Shown here piece by piece: positions 7,236 to 15,731 of a DNA stretch of 30,932 nt. A model generated the notes under the pieces. That model ran no database searches. It saw only the letters and a program-made list of their open reading frames with translations, and was not told the DNA's origin. The position numbers and the translations under genes were made by a program. Position 1 is the stretch's first letter; each line of letters begins with the position of its first letter. This DNA is from WHTB01 sp050699035 (GTDB lineage Bacteria; Actinomycetota; Actinomycetes; Propionibacteriales; Nocardioidaceae): assembly GCA_050699035.1 (NCBI GenBank), contig JBOHDE010000015.1, positions 1 through 30,932 of the forward strand, given 5' to 3'.

Positions 7236-8834
7236 TCAGTGGTCCACGACAAGGACCGACCACGCATCGTGGCTTGGGATCGTCACCACGACGAAGTCCC
7301 CGTCCATGTCGGTGCTCACCGGACTCAGCCCGGGGCCTAGCTCCGGCGAGCCCCACACCACCCGTTCGGGGACAGCGGCCACCCGTAGCCGGATGGTTAT
7401 CTCAGGGGTCGGGGTGGTTGCGACCTTGGCGACGTTCCAGTGCGCATCGTGCTGGTCCCGGAGGTCGATCAGGGACACCGAGGTCCTCCAGGTGTTCTGG
7501 CGGACCGTCACGTGGACCGTGCCCGGCTCGACTTTCGTGGAAAATGGCACCCCGTCGACGATGACGTCAGAGTTGATCCCGCCGAGCACCGACCTCGTGA
7601 CGTCGGTCAGCGTCTCGTCGTACAGCACGTCACCGGTCGCCACCGCGAAGTCGGTGTAGGTCGCGAGCTCGGCCGACACACGCTCCGGCAGCGTGACGTA
7701 CTTCGGGTAGTACGGGTGCACAAGGACCCCGCCGGCCTCACCGAAAAGGAGGTAGTGGCCCCCGGCCGACCAGACCTCGGCCAGTGCCAGTTTCGCCGCC
7801 GCCACGGACTCTGGGCCAGTGCTCTCGGCGAAGGGCTCGAGGTAGGCGGCGAGGATGACCGGCCTGCCCGGGGCAAGATCTCGCGCGGTGCTGACGAGAC
7901 CAACGAGGTCGTCATAGTCGTCGTGCGGCGGCCAGACCTCGATATAGGTAACGTCCTGCCGGGACCTGACGGTCGCTCGGGTGGGGAAGTCGTTGACGTT
8001 GTTGAAGATCAAGGTGGCTCCGGGCAAGGCATCTCGCACACAGTCCACGAAACGCGTGAGCTCCGTTGCCAGGTCGACGATGGATCCGTCCGCGGCCACC
8101 GCTGTCTTCGGGAAGCCGTACTGGTCGAGGTGGAGGCCGTCGAATCCGACCTCGTGCACGGCCGTGCGCATCTGCTCGGTGATGTGCTTCTGCCAGGGTC
8201 GGCCCGGGGTGAGGTCCATGATCCAGAGGAAGTCGCCCAGTGTGTAGGGCGTGCCAGTGAGCGCGGCCAGCACCTGGTCCGGATGCTCCTCGACATAGTC
8301 GGCGCCCGCGCCGTAGACAGCGGCGTAGCCGAGGGAGGCGGACCCGGCCTCGCGCAGTGCCGCGACGAACGCCCTGGTTGTGCTCAGCGAGAGCCGCCGG
8401 CCGAGCGCGTCGTCGAACTCGTCCGTGGGCGGCAGCAGCTCGGCATGTCGGTACATCCAGTCATAGAACTGGACCACGTTGAGGTGGAAGCGCCGGGCTG
8501 AGTCGGCTACCTCTCCGGCGTCCCGGCCAGGGGTGAAGTCGGACACGAACCCGTAGCGGGGTCGTGAGCGTGGTTCCGGTAGGACGTCGAGTGCCGTCGC
8601 CGCGACGACCGTTTCGCCATTCTGCAACAGGACCGCGGAGCCGCCCTCGGCCAAAGGCACCAGGGGTACGACGGACCGCCCGGCCGGCCAGCTGACGGCT
8701 CGGTCGAGCACGGGTCGGCCCAGCTGGGAGACCGATACGTTTGCCGATCCCGCCGACGCGGCACAGATCACGAGGGCGACCTCCTCGCCCGGAGCGAAGG
8801 TGGTCTTGGTGGGGAAGACGGTCAGCTGACTCAT
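7236..8834 (-). CDS. Cytoplasmic GH66 enzyme (dextranase / cycloisomaltooligosaccharide-acting)
   Basis: The protein is 532 aa without a signal peptide. An N-terminal beta domain (1-~90) is followed by a GH66 barrel with RYGFVSDF, FHLNVVQFYDWMYRH (residues 116-130), FDGLHLDQYG (nucleophile D237) and YIEVWP (acid/base E299). Unlike the secreted GH66 at 13123 it has no CBM35 insertion and no C-terminal CBM35. It is the last gene of the importer operon and overlaps the GH15 stop by four bases. Its likely substrates are therefore imported isomaltooligosaccharides or cyclic isomaltooligosaccharides, which it would cleave or linearise. GH66 also contains transglycosylases; substrate size and ring opening cannot be read from sequence. 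Start ATG 8834 is fixed by the overlap. Confidence 0.9.
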   Translation of the reverse strand: MSQLTVFPTKTTFAPGEEVALVICAASAGSANVSVSQLGRPVLDRAVSWPAGRSVVPLVPLAEGGSAVLLQNGETVVAATALDVLPEPRSRPRYGFVSDFTPGRDAGEVADSARRFHLNVVQFYDWMYRHAELLPPTDEFDDALGRRLSLSTTRAFVAALREAGSASLGYAAVYGAGADYVEEHPDQVLAALTGTPYTLGDFLWIMDLTPGRPWQKHITEQMRTAVHEVGFDGLHLDQYGFPKTAVAADGSIVDLATELTRFVDCVRDALPGATLIFNNVNDFPTRATVRSRQDVTYIEVWPPHDDYDDLVGLVSTARDLAPGRPVILAAYLEPFAESTGPESVAAAKLALAEVWSAGGHYLLFGEAGGVLVHPYYPKYVTLPERVSAELATYTDFAVATGDVLYDETLTDVTRSVLGGINSDVIVDGVPFSTKVEPGTVHVTVRQNTWRTSVSLIDLRDQHDAHWNVAKVATTPTPEITIRLRVAAVPERVVWGSPELGPGLSPVSTDMDGDFVVVTIPSHDAWSVLVVDH

Positions 8835-9928
8835 CGGCCTGTCTCCGCTTCGCCGATCGCGTTGTCGAGGATCAGGTACATCGCGTGTGACCAGAGCAGG
8901 GGCGTGGCGACCGGACCCCACCTCAGCTGCCATGGCGCGATGTGTTGCTCGTCCTGCGGGTGGTCGAGGACCTGCTCGGTGAGCCATCCCTCCTCGGTGG
9001 CCTGCTCCTCGATCCACCCACGCAGCAGACGAGCAGTCTCGAGGTTCCCCTGCGCGCACCGAACCCAGCCGAGCCACGCAGTCAGCAACAGCCACTCACC
9101 GCCGCCGTAGTAGGTGTCGCCGAGGTACCGGCGAACACCGCGGCCCTTCACCTGCAGGTCATCGGCGACACGGTCCACGGTCGCAGCGAACACGGCGTCG
9201 TTGACGTCGAACACGCCGAGCGGCAACGCCAGCCACAGCAGGCTCGCGTCCACACGCACGGTCGCATCGTCCTTGCGGAGCGCGCCGTCGCGGACGAACT
9301 CGCGGGCTAGGACGTCGACCAGCTCCGCTGCTGCAGAGGCGAGCCGTTCATCGTCGAGGAGGCGGGCAGCCGCGCCGAGCCCCGCAGCCGACGCCCCGAT
9401 GGTGGCCGCGTGGCGGCGGTCGACGTACTCCTCCCAGCAGTCGGAGCAGGACCGGTCCCCCACAGCGAGGTAGTCGGCGACGAGCCGAACCGCGTCGCGT
9501 TCGTGCTCGGACGGCGTTCGCCCAACGTGGCGAAGGTGGTCGGCAAACACCCAGAGCCAGGTGCCGTAGCCGTCCAGCTGGAAGTTGGGCCAGCCCTCCG
9601 CACCGCTCTCGACAGACCCGTCGAGCTCGAACCGGGCCGGCGGCATCTGCGACGGCGGCAGCGTCGCGGCGTCTCGCGTGGCGGCCTCGAACACCTCGCG
9701 GTGCCGGAGCACGGTGCCGACCGCCCACGCGTGGAATGCGCCGGCGCTCTCGCCACCGTCAACCGTTTCCATCGCCAGCGCGCAGTAGCTGCCATCCCGG
9801 AACCAGGCGAACTGGTACGTCGGGAACGTCGGCCCGGCGACGTACCCACCGGACTCGTCCTGGCCGTCCAGGATCACCTTGACGGACGTGGCGACGAGGT
9901 CGTCACGGCTGATTGACACGCTGGTCAT
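8831..9928 (-). CDS. Cytoplasmic GH15 glucohydrolase (isomaltose/isomaltooligosaccharide type)
   Basis: The protein is 365 aa, only the (alpha/alpha)6 catalytic barrel, lacking the N-terminal beta-sandwich of bacterial glucoamylases. Recognisable GH15 elements are FAWFRDGSYCA (residues 40-50), LDGYGTWLW (118-126), CWEEYVDRRHA (E166/E167 region, general acid), GGGEWLLLTAWLG and LTEQV (E318, likely general base) with WSHAMYL after it. No signal peptide is present, so it acts in the cytoplasm on imported oligosaccharides and yields glucose. Context (GH66 partners) points to alpha-1,6 linkages, as in actinobacterial isomaltose glucohydrolases. Four-base overlaps with both permease and GH66 genes fix the ATG at 9928. 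Confidence 0.9.
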   Translation of the reverse strand: MTSVSISRDDLVATSVKVILDGQDESGGYVAGPTFPTYQFAWFRDGSYCALAMETVDGGESAGAFHAWAVGTVLRHREVFEAATRDAATLPPSQMPPARFELDGSVESGAEGWPNFQLDGYGTWLWVFADHLRHVGRTPSEHERDAVRLVADYLAVGDRSCSDCWEEYVDRRHAATIGASAAGLGAAARLLDDERLASAAAELVDVLAREFVRDGALRKDDATVRVDASLLWLALPLGVFDVNDAVFAATVDRVADDLQVKGRGVRRYLGDTYYGGGEWLLLTAWLGWVRCAQGNLETARLLRGWIEEQATEEGWLTEQVLDHPQDEQHIAPWQLRWGPVATPLLWSHAMYLILDNAIGEAETGR

Positions 9929-10758
9929 CCCTTCAGGGCGCCGGACTGGAGGCCGGACACGAAGTAGCGCTGGAAGATGAGGAACACCGTGATCACAGGG
10001 ACCACCGCGATGGTCGAGGCGGCGAAGACCAGCCCCCACGACGTTGCGTGCTGGCCCTGGAACAGCTGGATTGCGATCGGCAGTGTCCGGTTCGCCGGCG
10101 AGTCGATAACGGTGACCGCCCAGACGAACTCGTCCCAGGCGCCGAGGAACGTGAAGATCGCGGCAGTCGCCAGTGCTGGCTTCGCCAGCGGCAGCATGAG
10201 GAACAAGTAGATTTGCAGTCGGTTCGCTCCGTCGATCAGCATCGCCTCGTCGAGCTGTCGGGGGATGCTCTCGAAGAAGCCGCGGAGCAGAAAGGTCGTG
10301 AACGCTAGCTGCCCCGCGACGTAGAAGGCGACCAGGCCGGACCGGCTGTCGAGGAGCTGCAGGTCACGCGCGACGAAGAACTGCGGGATGATCAGCATCA
10401 TCCCCGGGATCATCAGCGTCCCGATCAGCGTGTAGAAGAGGACCTTCTTCCCCGGAAACTCGAACCGGGCGAATGCGTAAGCCATCGTCGACCCGAACGC
10501 GAGCACCCCCACCACCGTCGCCACGGTCACGACGGTGCTGTTCCAGAAGTAGCGCGCGAACCCGTTCGAGGTCCAGGCCCGCACGTAGTTGCGCAACGTC
10601 GGCTCGTCCGGGATGAGGTCCGGTGTGAGGACGAACGACTGGGGCTTGAGCGAGGTCGCCAGCATCGTCATGAACGGGAGAACCATCACGAAGGCGCCGA
10701 CGAGGAGTACGACGAACCGGCCGGCCGACGTGGTCCGGTCCTCTCGGCTCCGGGTCAC
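9925..10758 (-). CDS. ABC sugar transporter permease (MalG-like, CUT1)
   Basis: The 277-aa inner-membrane protein has about six helices and the EAA loop DEAMLIDGANRLQIYLFLML followed by PLAKPAL, which contacts the ATPase. Ends in YFVSGLQSGALKG, the usual MalG-type terminus (GLTxGAVKG). GTG 10758 overlaps the stop of the other permease by four bases, and its own stop overlaps the GH15 start by four. Together with 10755-11675 and the binding protein it forms the membrane part of an oligosaccharide importer. No ATPase gene is in the cluster. Confidence 0.93.
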   Translation of the reverse strand: MTRSREDRTTSAGRFVVLLVGAFVMVLPFMTMLATSLKPQSFVLTPDLIPDEPTLRNYVRAWTSNGFARYFWNSTVVTVATVVGVLAFGSTMAYAFARFEFPGKKVLFYTLIGTLMIPGMMLIIPQFFVARDLQLLDSRSGLVAFYVAGQLAFTTFLLRGFFESIPRQLDEAMLIDGANRLQIYLFLMLPLAKPALATAAIFTFLGAWDEFVWAVTVIDSPANRTLPIAIQLFQGQHATSWGLVFAASTIAVVPVITVFLIFQRYFVSGLQSGALKG

Positions 10759-11675
10759 TGGTCCACCCCCTCGTCGTACCGGAACAGCTTCATCTGGGCG
10801 AAGCTGAGTCCGAAGATGATGATCGCCAGCAGGTAGGCGATGGCAGACCCATAACCGAACTCGAGGAACTCGAAGGCCTGCTGGTACATGTAGGTCAGGA
10901 CCACCTGGGTCTCGTTGGCCGGCCCGCCGCCGGTGATCACGTAGACCGAGATGAAGACGTTGAACCCGCCGATCACGAGCATCACGGTGACGAACAAGAT
11001 CACCGGACGTAGGTAAGGCAGGGTGACCGCGAAGAAGCGTCGGATCGGTCCTGCACCGTCCACCGCGGCTGCGTCGAGCAAGTCGTTGGGTACGTTCTGC
11101 AGGCCGGCCAGGAAGATCAGCATCGACCAGCCGACTCCCTTCCAGATGCCGAGCAGGCAGAGCACCACCAGGGCGGTCCACCTCGACCCGAGCCAGTTCA
11201 CCGGCTCGTCGCCGACTCCGAGCACGTTGTGGAGGGTGTGGTTCACCAGGCCGGTGTCGGTGGAGAAGAGGTACTCGAACACCAACGAGACCACCACCCA
11301 GCTGGTGACCACCGGGAGGTAGTACAGCGCGCGGAACGTGACCCGACCCACGATCGCCTTGTGGATCAGCACCGCCACCAGCAGCCCGATCGCCATCTGG
11401 ATCGGGACTGTCGCGAGCATGTAGACCAGCGAGTTGACCAGGCTCTTCCAGAAGTCCGGATCCTCGATCGCGCGCTGATAGTTCCCCAGTCCGACGAACG
11501 GGCTGACGGCACCCGGTGCGAACTTCCAGTCCAGGAAGCTCATCCGCAGCGACTGAACCACCGGCCACATGATCAACCCCGCGAAGAGCAGGAGCCCGGG
11601 CAGCAGGAAGAGGTACGCGGTGACGTGGGAGCGCCGGCCGCCAAGGGCCGGCGCCCCGGTCGTGACGTCGGGCAC
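10755..11675 (-). CDS. ABC sugar transporter permease (MalF-like, CUT1)
   Basis: The 306-aa protein has a short cytoplasmic N-terminus and six to seven membrane helices beginning AYLFLLPGLLLFAGLIMWPV. The EAA motif is DAAAVDGAGPIRRFFAVTLP. It is the heterodimer partner of the permease at 9925-10758. GTG 11675 shares one base with the TAG stop of the binding-protein gene (TAGTG). It is part of the leftward operon of five fully overlapping genes. The substrate is inferred from the flanking GH66/GH15 enzymes as isomaltooligosaccharides, linear or cyclic. Confidence 0.93.
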   Translation of the reverse strand: MPDVTTGAPALGGRRSHVTAYLFLLPGLLLFAGLIMWPVVQSLRMSFLDWKFAPGAVSPFVGLGNYQRAIEDPDFWKSLVNSLVYMLATVPIQMAIGLLVAVLIHKAIVGRVTFRALYYLPVVTSWVVVSLVFEYLFSTDTGLVNHTLHNVLGVGDEPVNWLGSRWTALVVLCLLGIWKGVGWSMLIFLAGLQNVPNDLLDAAAVDGAGPIRRFFAVTLPYLRPVILFVTVMLVIGGFNVFISVYVITGGGPANETQVVLTYMYQQAFEFLEFGYGSAIAYLLAIIIFGLSFAQMKLFRYDEGVDQ

Positions 11676-12943
11676 TAGGAGGCCGCGAGGATCTCGTCGA
11701 TCTGCTTGGCAGCGCTGTCGAGCGCTTCCTGGACCGTCAGGTCACCCTTGAAGGCCTTCTGGACCTGGGTGGACATGGCCTCCTCGATCTTCGGGTACTG
11801 CGGGTGCGGCAGCCGCGGCCGAGCGGTCTCCAGCTGGGTCGCGAACGACTCGTAGTACGGCTGGATGGCGGTCAGCTTCGAGCCGAGGTCCTTGAGCACC
11901 GGCATCTGGCCGACCTCGGCCATGGTGGTCTGCGCCTCCTCGCTGAGCATGTACCGGATGAACTCCTGCGACTGTGCCTTGGCGTCGCAACTCGACGTCA
12001 TCACGATGTCCTCGCCGCCGACAACCGAGATCGAGCCTCCACCGCCGTCCGGGACTGGGGCGGTCTTGAGCTCGAACTCGGGGTTCTGGCTCTCGAAGAG
12101 CGGGAACATCCATGGGCCGTCGAGCATGGTGGCGTAGGTGCCCTTCGGCAATCCGACCGAGGTCTCCACGCCGCCCTTGCCGCCGGTGATGATGTTGGGA
12201 ATCTGCTTCTGGTTGTAGAGGTCCACGAGCAGCTGGACACCGGCGACCGACTCCGGAGAGTTCAGGTAGCCCGTGGCCGTGGTCTTGTCCGGGTCGGTCA
12301 GGTCCCCGCCCGCGGACCAGATCCACGGCAGCAGGTTCCAGCCGGACGTGCCATTGTCGGCGAACGCGAACGCCTTCTTGCCTTTCAGACCGGCTGCGAG
12401 CTTCTTCATCTCCTCGAACGTGGCTGGCGGCTCCGTCATGCCGGCCTTCTCGAGCGCCGCCGTGTTGTACATCAACACTCGCGTGTTCGTGTCTAGTGGC
12501 AGGCCGTAGTGCTTGCCCTCCCATTCGTTGGTCGCCAACGCACCGTCGTACGTCTGCTCGGCGAGCTCGTCGAAGTCGTCCATCTCGTCGCTGAGCGGAA
12601 CGATGGCGCCGAGCTCGGCCAGCTCGGGAACCCAGACGATGTCACTGCGCACCAGGCATGGCAGGGTGCCGCCCGCCGTAGACGTGAGCAACTTCTTGTG
12701 CAGCTCGTCGTACGGGTAGGGCACCTGATCGACCTTGATCTTCGGGTTGGCGCTCTCGAACGCGGGGATGACCTTCTCTTCGAGGGTCTTCAGCTCGGGG
12801 CTGTCGGCGCTGTAGGCGTGCCAGTACTTGACCGTGGTGACGCCCGCGCTATCCGTAGGCCCGTCATCTCCGCCCCCGCCACAGCCCGCCGCGAGCGTGA
12901 GCACGGCGGCGCAGCCGATTGACGGCAGTACGCGCTGCTTCAT
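11675..12943 (-). CDS. Extracellular sugar-binding lipoprotein (CUT1 ABC importer)
   Basis: The 422-aa protein starts with a lipoprotein signal (MKQRVLPSIGCAAVLTLAAG then C21); the residue at -3 is Ala rather than the usual Leu. The mature part starts with a Gly/Asp-rich linker. It has the fold signature of family-1 solute-binding proteins (VKYWHAYS, PAFESANPKIKVDQVPY, NGTSGWNLLPWIWSAGGDL, YATMLDGPWMFP). It would sit in the outer leaflet of the cell membrane and deliver oligosaccharides to the two permeases. ATG 12943 has a GGAGG site at 12951-12955. First gene of the operon. Its ligand is inferred from context, not from residues. Confidence 0.93.
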   Translation of the reverse strand: MKQRVLPSIGCAAVLTLAAGCGGGGDDGPTDSAGVTTVKYWHAYSADSPELKTLEEKVIPAFESANPKIKVDQVPYPYDELHKKLLTSTAGGTLPCLVRSDIVWVPELAELGAIVPLSDEMDDFDELAEQTYDGALATNEWEGKHYGLPLDTNTRVLMYNTAALEKAGMTEPPATFEEMKKLAAGLKGKKAFAFADNGTSGWNLLPWIWSAGGDLTDPDKTTATGYLNSPESVAGVQLLVDLYNQKQIPNIITGGKGGVETSVGLPKGTYATMLDGPWMFPLFESQNPEFELKTAPVPDGGGGSISVVGGEDIVMTSSCDAKAQSQEFIRYMLSEEAQTTMAEVGQMPVLKDLGSKLTAIQPYYESFATQLETARPRLPHPQYPKIEEAMSTQVQKAFKGDLTVQEALDSAAKQIDEILAAS

Positions 12944-12986
12944 TGGGATACCTCCGTCGATTCGGCCGGCGCGATGTGAGGCCCTT

Positions 12987-12997
12987 CACACTGTGTG
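12987..12997. promoter_or_regulatory. 11-bp palindrome near leftward transcription start
   Basis: CACACTGTGTG is a perfect palindrome around a central T. It lies just downstream of the leftward -10 (13007-13012), about where transcription of the importer operon would begin, so it could be a roadblock operator. It is short and could be chance. Confidence 0.35.
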
Positions 12998-13006
12998 CCT
13001 CGGCCT

Positions 13007-13036
13007 ACTATGGCCAGAGTTGATTTCTTTCGTCAA
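13007..13036 (-). promoter_or_regulatory. Promoter of the importer/GH15/GH66 operon
   Basis: On the minus strand TTGACG (13031-13036) and CATAGT (13007-13012) are 18 bases apart. The predicted start near 13000 leaves a leader of about 57 bases before ATG 12943. The -35 lies inside the left arm of the inverted repeat 13023-13072. Confidence 0.6.
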
Positions 13037-13072
13037 GCAACAAATCCTGATTACTTTCTTGACACCCGAAAT
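13023..13072. promoter_or_regulatory. Inverted-repeat operator between divergent glucan operons
   Basis: The left arm 13023-13037 reads ATTTC-TTTC-GTCAAG. The right arm 13058-13072 reads CTTGAC-ACCC-GAAAT, its mirror in both conserved blocks. Each arm contains the -35 hexamer of the promoter pointing away from it. A direct repeat is also visible: TGATTTCTTTCGT at 13021 and TGATTACTTTCTT at 13048, 27 bases apart. A binding site for the ROK regulator encoded in the same locus is the simplest reading. One bound protein could then silence both operons. Confidence 0.6.
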
Positions 13073-13086
13073 AAACACCGGAAGAT
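13059..13086 (+). promoter_or_regulatory. Candidate promoter of the secreted enzyme operon
   Basis: TTGACA at 13059-13064 is a perfect -35. The -10 is poor; GAAGAT at 13081-13086 with a 16-base spacer is the best I can find. A weak -10 would fit a promoter needing an activator, or the real -10 may be elsewhere. Confidence 0.4.
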
Positions 13087-13122
13087 GCGATGTACCCAGA
13101 TCACTGCCGGAGGAGTTGCGAG

Positions 13123-15717
13123 ATGCACGCTGCCCGCTTGGTCCGTCGTTGGCTGGTCTCTGCCCTTGTCTCTACCGCACTCGTCCTGGGCTTCACTCCC
13201 ACCCAACCTGCAGGAGCCGCCGGCACCGTCGAGGTAACCGACGTCTACACCGACGACGCCCGGTACGTGCCGGGCCAGCAGGTCCAGGTGAAGGTCGTAC
13301 TCACCAATTCCTCGGCGCAGACTTGGTCGGGGCCGGTCGCGGTGAGCGCAACCCACCTCGCGGTTAGCGCCGGCAGCGGGAGCGTCTCGGCCACGGTCCC
13401 GGCGGGCGGCACCGTGACGGTGAACGTGCCGTGGACCGCGCCGCCCAACGACTTTCACGGGTACTTCGTCACGGCCTCCGCGGGTTCCGGTTCGGGGACG
13501 ACCGCGATCGACATCTCGAGCGACTGGACCCGATTCCCACGCTACGGGTTCATGGACTCCTTCCCAATCGGCCAGAGCCAGGCACAAGCGCAGGCCGACG
13601 TCGACCAACTCGTACGCGACTACCACCTCAACGCGTTGCAGTTCTACGACTGGATGTGGCGACACGAGAACGTGATCGAGCGCGACGAGAACGGTGCCCC
13701 ACTCCCCACCTGGAGCGACTGGGCAGGGAACCCGATCTCCTCCACCGCCGTTCGCCAGAGCATCGAATCGGCACACGCGCGCAGGGTGGCGGCAATGCCC
13801 TACGCGATGTCGTACGCCGGCCTACAGGGATACGAGCAGATCAGTGGCGTCTCCCCCACCTGGGGCATCTTCAACGACACCGGTCACGCGAGTCAGATGA
13901 ACTTCGACTTCGGAGACGGCGACCCGAACACAAACCTGTGGCTGTTCAACCCGACGAATGCGAACTGGCAGAACTACATCACCGACCAGTACAGGGCGCA
14001 GGTCAACGATATGGGGTTCGACGGTGTCCATCTCGACCAGCTCGGTCAACGCGACACCGTGTACGACTTCAATGGCGTACCCGTCGACCTGGCCACCACG
14101 TTCGCGGACCTGGTCAACGCATCGAAGGCAGCGTTGACCGCCAACAACCCGGCCAAGGCGAAGACCGTGTTCAACATTGTCAACGGAGCGCGCGACGGCT
14201 GGGCGGCCTCGGACGTGACGGGCCGCGCCGACCAGGACTTCGTCTACTCAGAGATCTGGGAGAAGGCTCCCACGTACGGCGACTTGAAGAGCTACGTCGG
14301 CTGGGCGCGCGCTCGAGCCGACCACAGGGCGATGGTGCTCGCGGCCTACATGAACTTCGAGGAGATCGTCGGGCCGCGTTACGAGGCCGAGTCGACCACA
14401 CTGAATGGCGTCGGGGTGAACAACGACCACCCCGGCTACACCGGCAGCGGCTTCGTCGACCAGTTCGGTGACGTGGGCGACTACGTCGAGTTCACGATCA
14501 ACGCGCCCGAGGAACGTGACTACGGGCTGGTCTTCCGGTATACCAACGCGACCGCGGGCGCGGTGTTCCGCGACGTGTCGGTCGATGGCGGTCCCTCGAG
14601 GTCGGTGAAGTTTCCAGTCACCTCGTCTTGGTCCTCGTGGTCAGCGGAACCGTACACGGCCGTCCACCTAACGCCGGGGACGCATACAGTCCGGGTCGCC
14701 GTATCCAGCACCGGATTCCTGAATCTGGACAGCCTAACCCTGGGCACCTTTGACGAGCCTTCGGTGAGGCTCGCCAACGCCGCGATCGCCGCATCGGGCG
14801 CAGGACACATCGAACTCGGCCAAGGCGACGAGCTTCTCGGGCATCCGTACTTCCCCAACCACTCGAAGCAGATGACGAACTCGTTGCGCAACGCGATGCG
14901 GACCCATTACGACTTCGTCACGGCGTACGAAAATCTGTTGTACGACGCGAAGCCGACAGACTCTGGACGGCAGTTCGTGAACATCGCCGGCCAGCCGACC
15001 AGTGGCGACGCGTCACCGGGCACGATCTGGACCGCGCTCAGCCGGACGGCGGATCATGACGTGATCAACTTGGTCAACCTCAAGGGGAACGACGCCACCT
15101 GGCGCAACGTCGCTAGCGTCCCTACCCAAATCACCAACGCCGAAGTCACCTACTACCTCGGGCCGGACGCGACCCCGACCGGGGTCTACTTGGCCAGCCC
15201 GGATCGCAACGGTGGAGCCACCCAGCAGCTTCCCCACACGACCGGGACCGACAGCAACGGTACGTATGTCCGATTCACGGTGCCGAGCCTGGAGTACTGG
15301 GACCTGATCTACGTCAAGCGCGGCTTCAATGCTCCGTCCGGCGGTCGTTACGAGGCCGAGGTGGCGACCAAGACAGATGTCACTGTTGGATCCGACCACC
15401 CAGGGTTCACCGGCTCCGGGTTCGTGGACAACTTCACAGCCACCGACTCGGGTGTCTCATTTGTAGTGAACGTTCCAGTAACGGGTGACTACCCGCTCGC
15501 CGTCCGATTCGGGAACGGCGGGTCTAGCGCAACACGGGCAATCGTCGTCGACGGCGAGTTCGTGACTCGCCGTACTTACGGCGGGATGGGGTCCTGGGAC
15601 ACCTGGGCTACCGACGCCACCACAGTGCACCTCGAGGCAGGCATCCACACGGTGCTCGTTTGGCGACAGCCATCTGACACCGGTGCCATCAACGTCGACT
15701 CATTGACCGTCGGCTGA
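13123..15717 (+). CDS. Secreted GH66 cycloisomaltooligosaccharide glucanotransferase-like enzyme with two CBM35
   Basis: The 864-aa protein has a signal peptide (1-~33, VRRW then a hydrophobic core, AGAA cleavage area), an Ig-like beta domain (~35-135) and a GH66 barrel with RYGFMDSF, YHLNALQFYDWMWRH (167-181), GFDGVHLDQLG (nucleophile D305) and FVYSEIWE (acid/base E377). After NFEEIVGP a CBM35 (residues 419-541, starting RYEAEST) is inserted into the barrel. The barrel resumes at EPSVRLANAAIAASGAGH, is followed by a beta domain and ends with a second CBM35 (742-864, RYEAEVA). A CBM35 placed inside the catalytic domain is the hallmark of CITases and separates them from plain dextranases. The expected reaction is conversion of dextran to cyclic isomaltooligosaccharides outside the cell. 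Ring size is unknown. ATG 13123 follows GGAGGAG at 13109-13115. Confidence 0.92.
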   Translation: MHAARLVRRWLVSALVSTALVLGFTPTQPAGAAGTVEVTDVYTDDARYVPGQQVQVKVVLTNSSAQTWSGPVAVSATHLAVSAGSGSVSATVPAGGTVTVNVPWTAPPNDFHGYFVTASAGSGSGTTAIDISSDWTRFPRYGFMDSFPIGQSQAQAQADVDQLVRDYHLNALQFYDWMWRHENVIERDENGAPLPTWSDWAGNPISSTAVRQSIESAHARRVAAMPYAMSYAGLQGYEQISGVSPTWGIFNDTGHASQMNFDFGDGDPNTNLWLFNPTNANWQNYITDQYRAQVNDMGFDGVHLDQLGQRDTVYDFNGVPVDLATTFADLVNASKAALTANNPAKAKTVFNIVNGARDGWAASDVTGRADQDFVYSEIWEKAPTYGDLKSYVGWARARADHRAMVLAAYMNFEEIVGPRYEAESTTLNGVGVNNDHPGYTGSGFVDQFGDVGDYVEFTINAPEERDYGLVFRYTNATAGAVFRDVSVDGGPSRSVKFPVTSSWSSWSAEPYTAVHLTPGTHTVRVAVSSTGFLNLDSLTLGTFDEPSVRLANAAIAASGAGHIELGQGDELLGHPYFPNHSKQMTNSLRNAMRTHYDFVTAYENLLYDAKPTDSGRQFVNIAGQPTSGDASPGTIWTALSRTADHDVINLVNLKGNDATWRNVASVPTQITNAEVTYYLGPDATPTGVYLASPDRNGGATQQLPHTTGTDSNGTYVRFTVPSLEYWDLIYVKRGFNAPSGGRYEAEVATKTDVTVGSDHPGFTGSGFVDNFTATDSGVSFVVNVPVTGDYPLAVRFGNGGSSATRAIVVDGEFVTRRTYGGMGSWDTWATDATTVHLEAGIHTVLVWRQPSDTGAINVDSLTVG

Positions 15718-15731
15718 CAAGGAGACAGGTA

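Noticed and set aside
4184..12997. Shared ACACTGTGT string near the TetR gene (about 4185) and in the glucan control region (about 12988)
   Set aside because: A nine-base match in two unrelated intergenic regions is weak, and flanking bases differ; probably coincidence.
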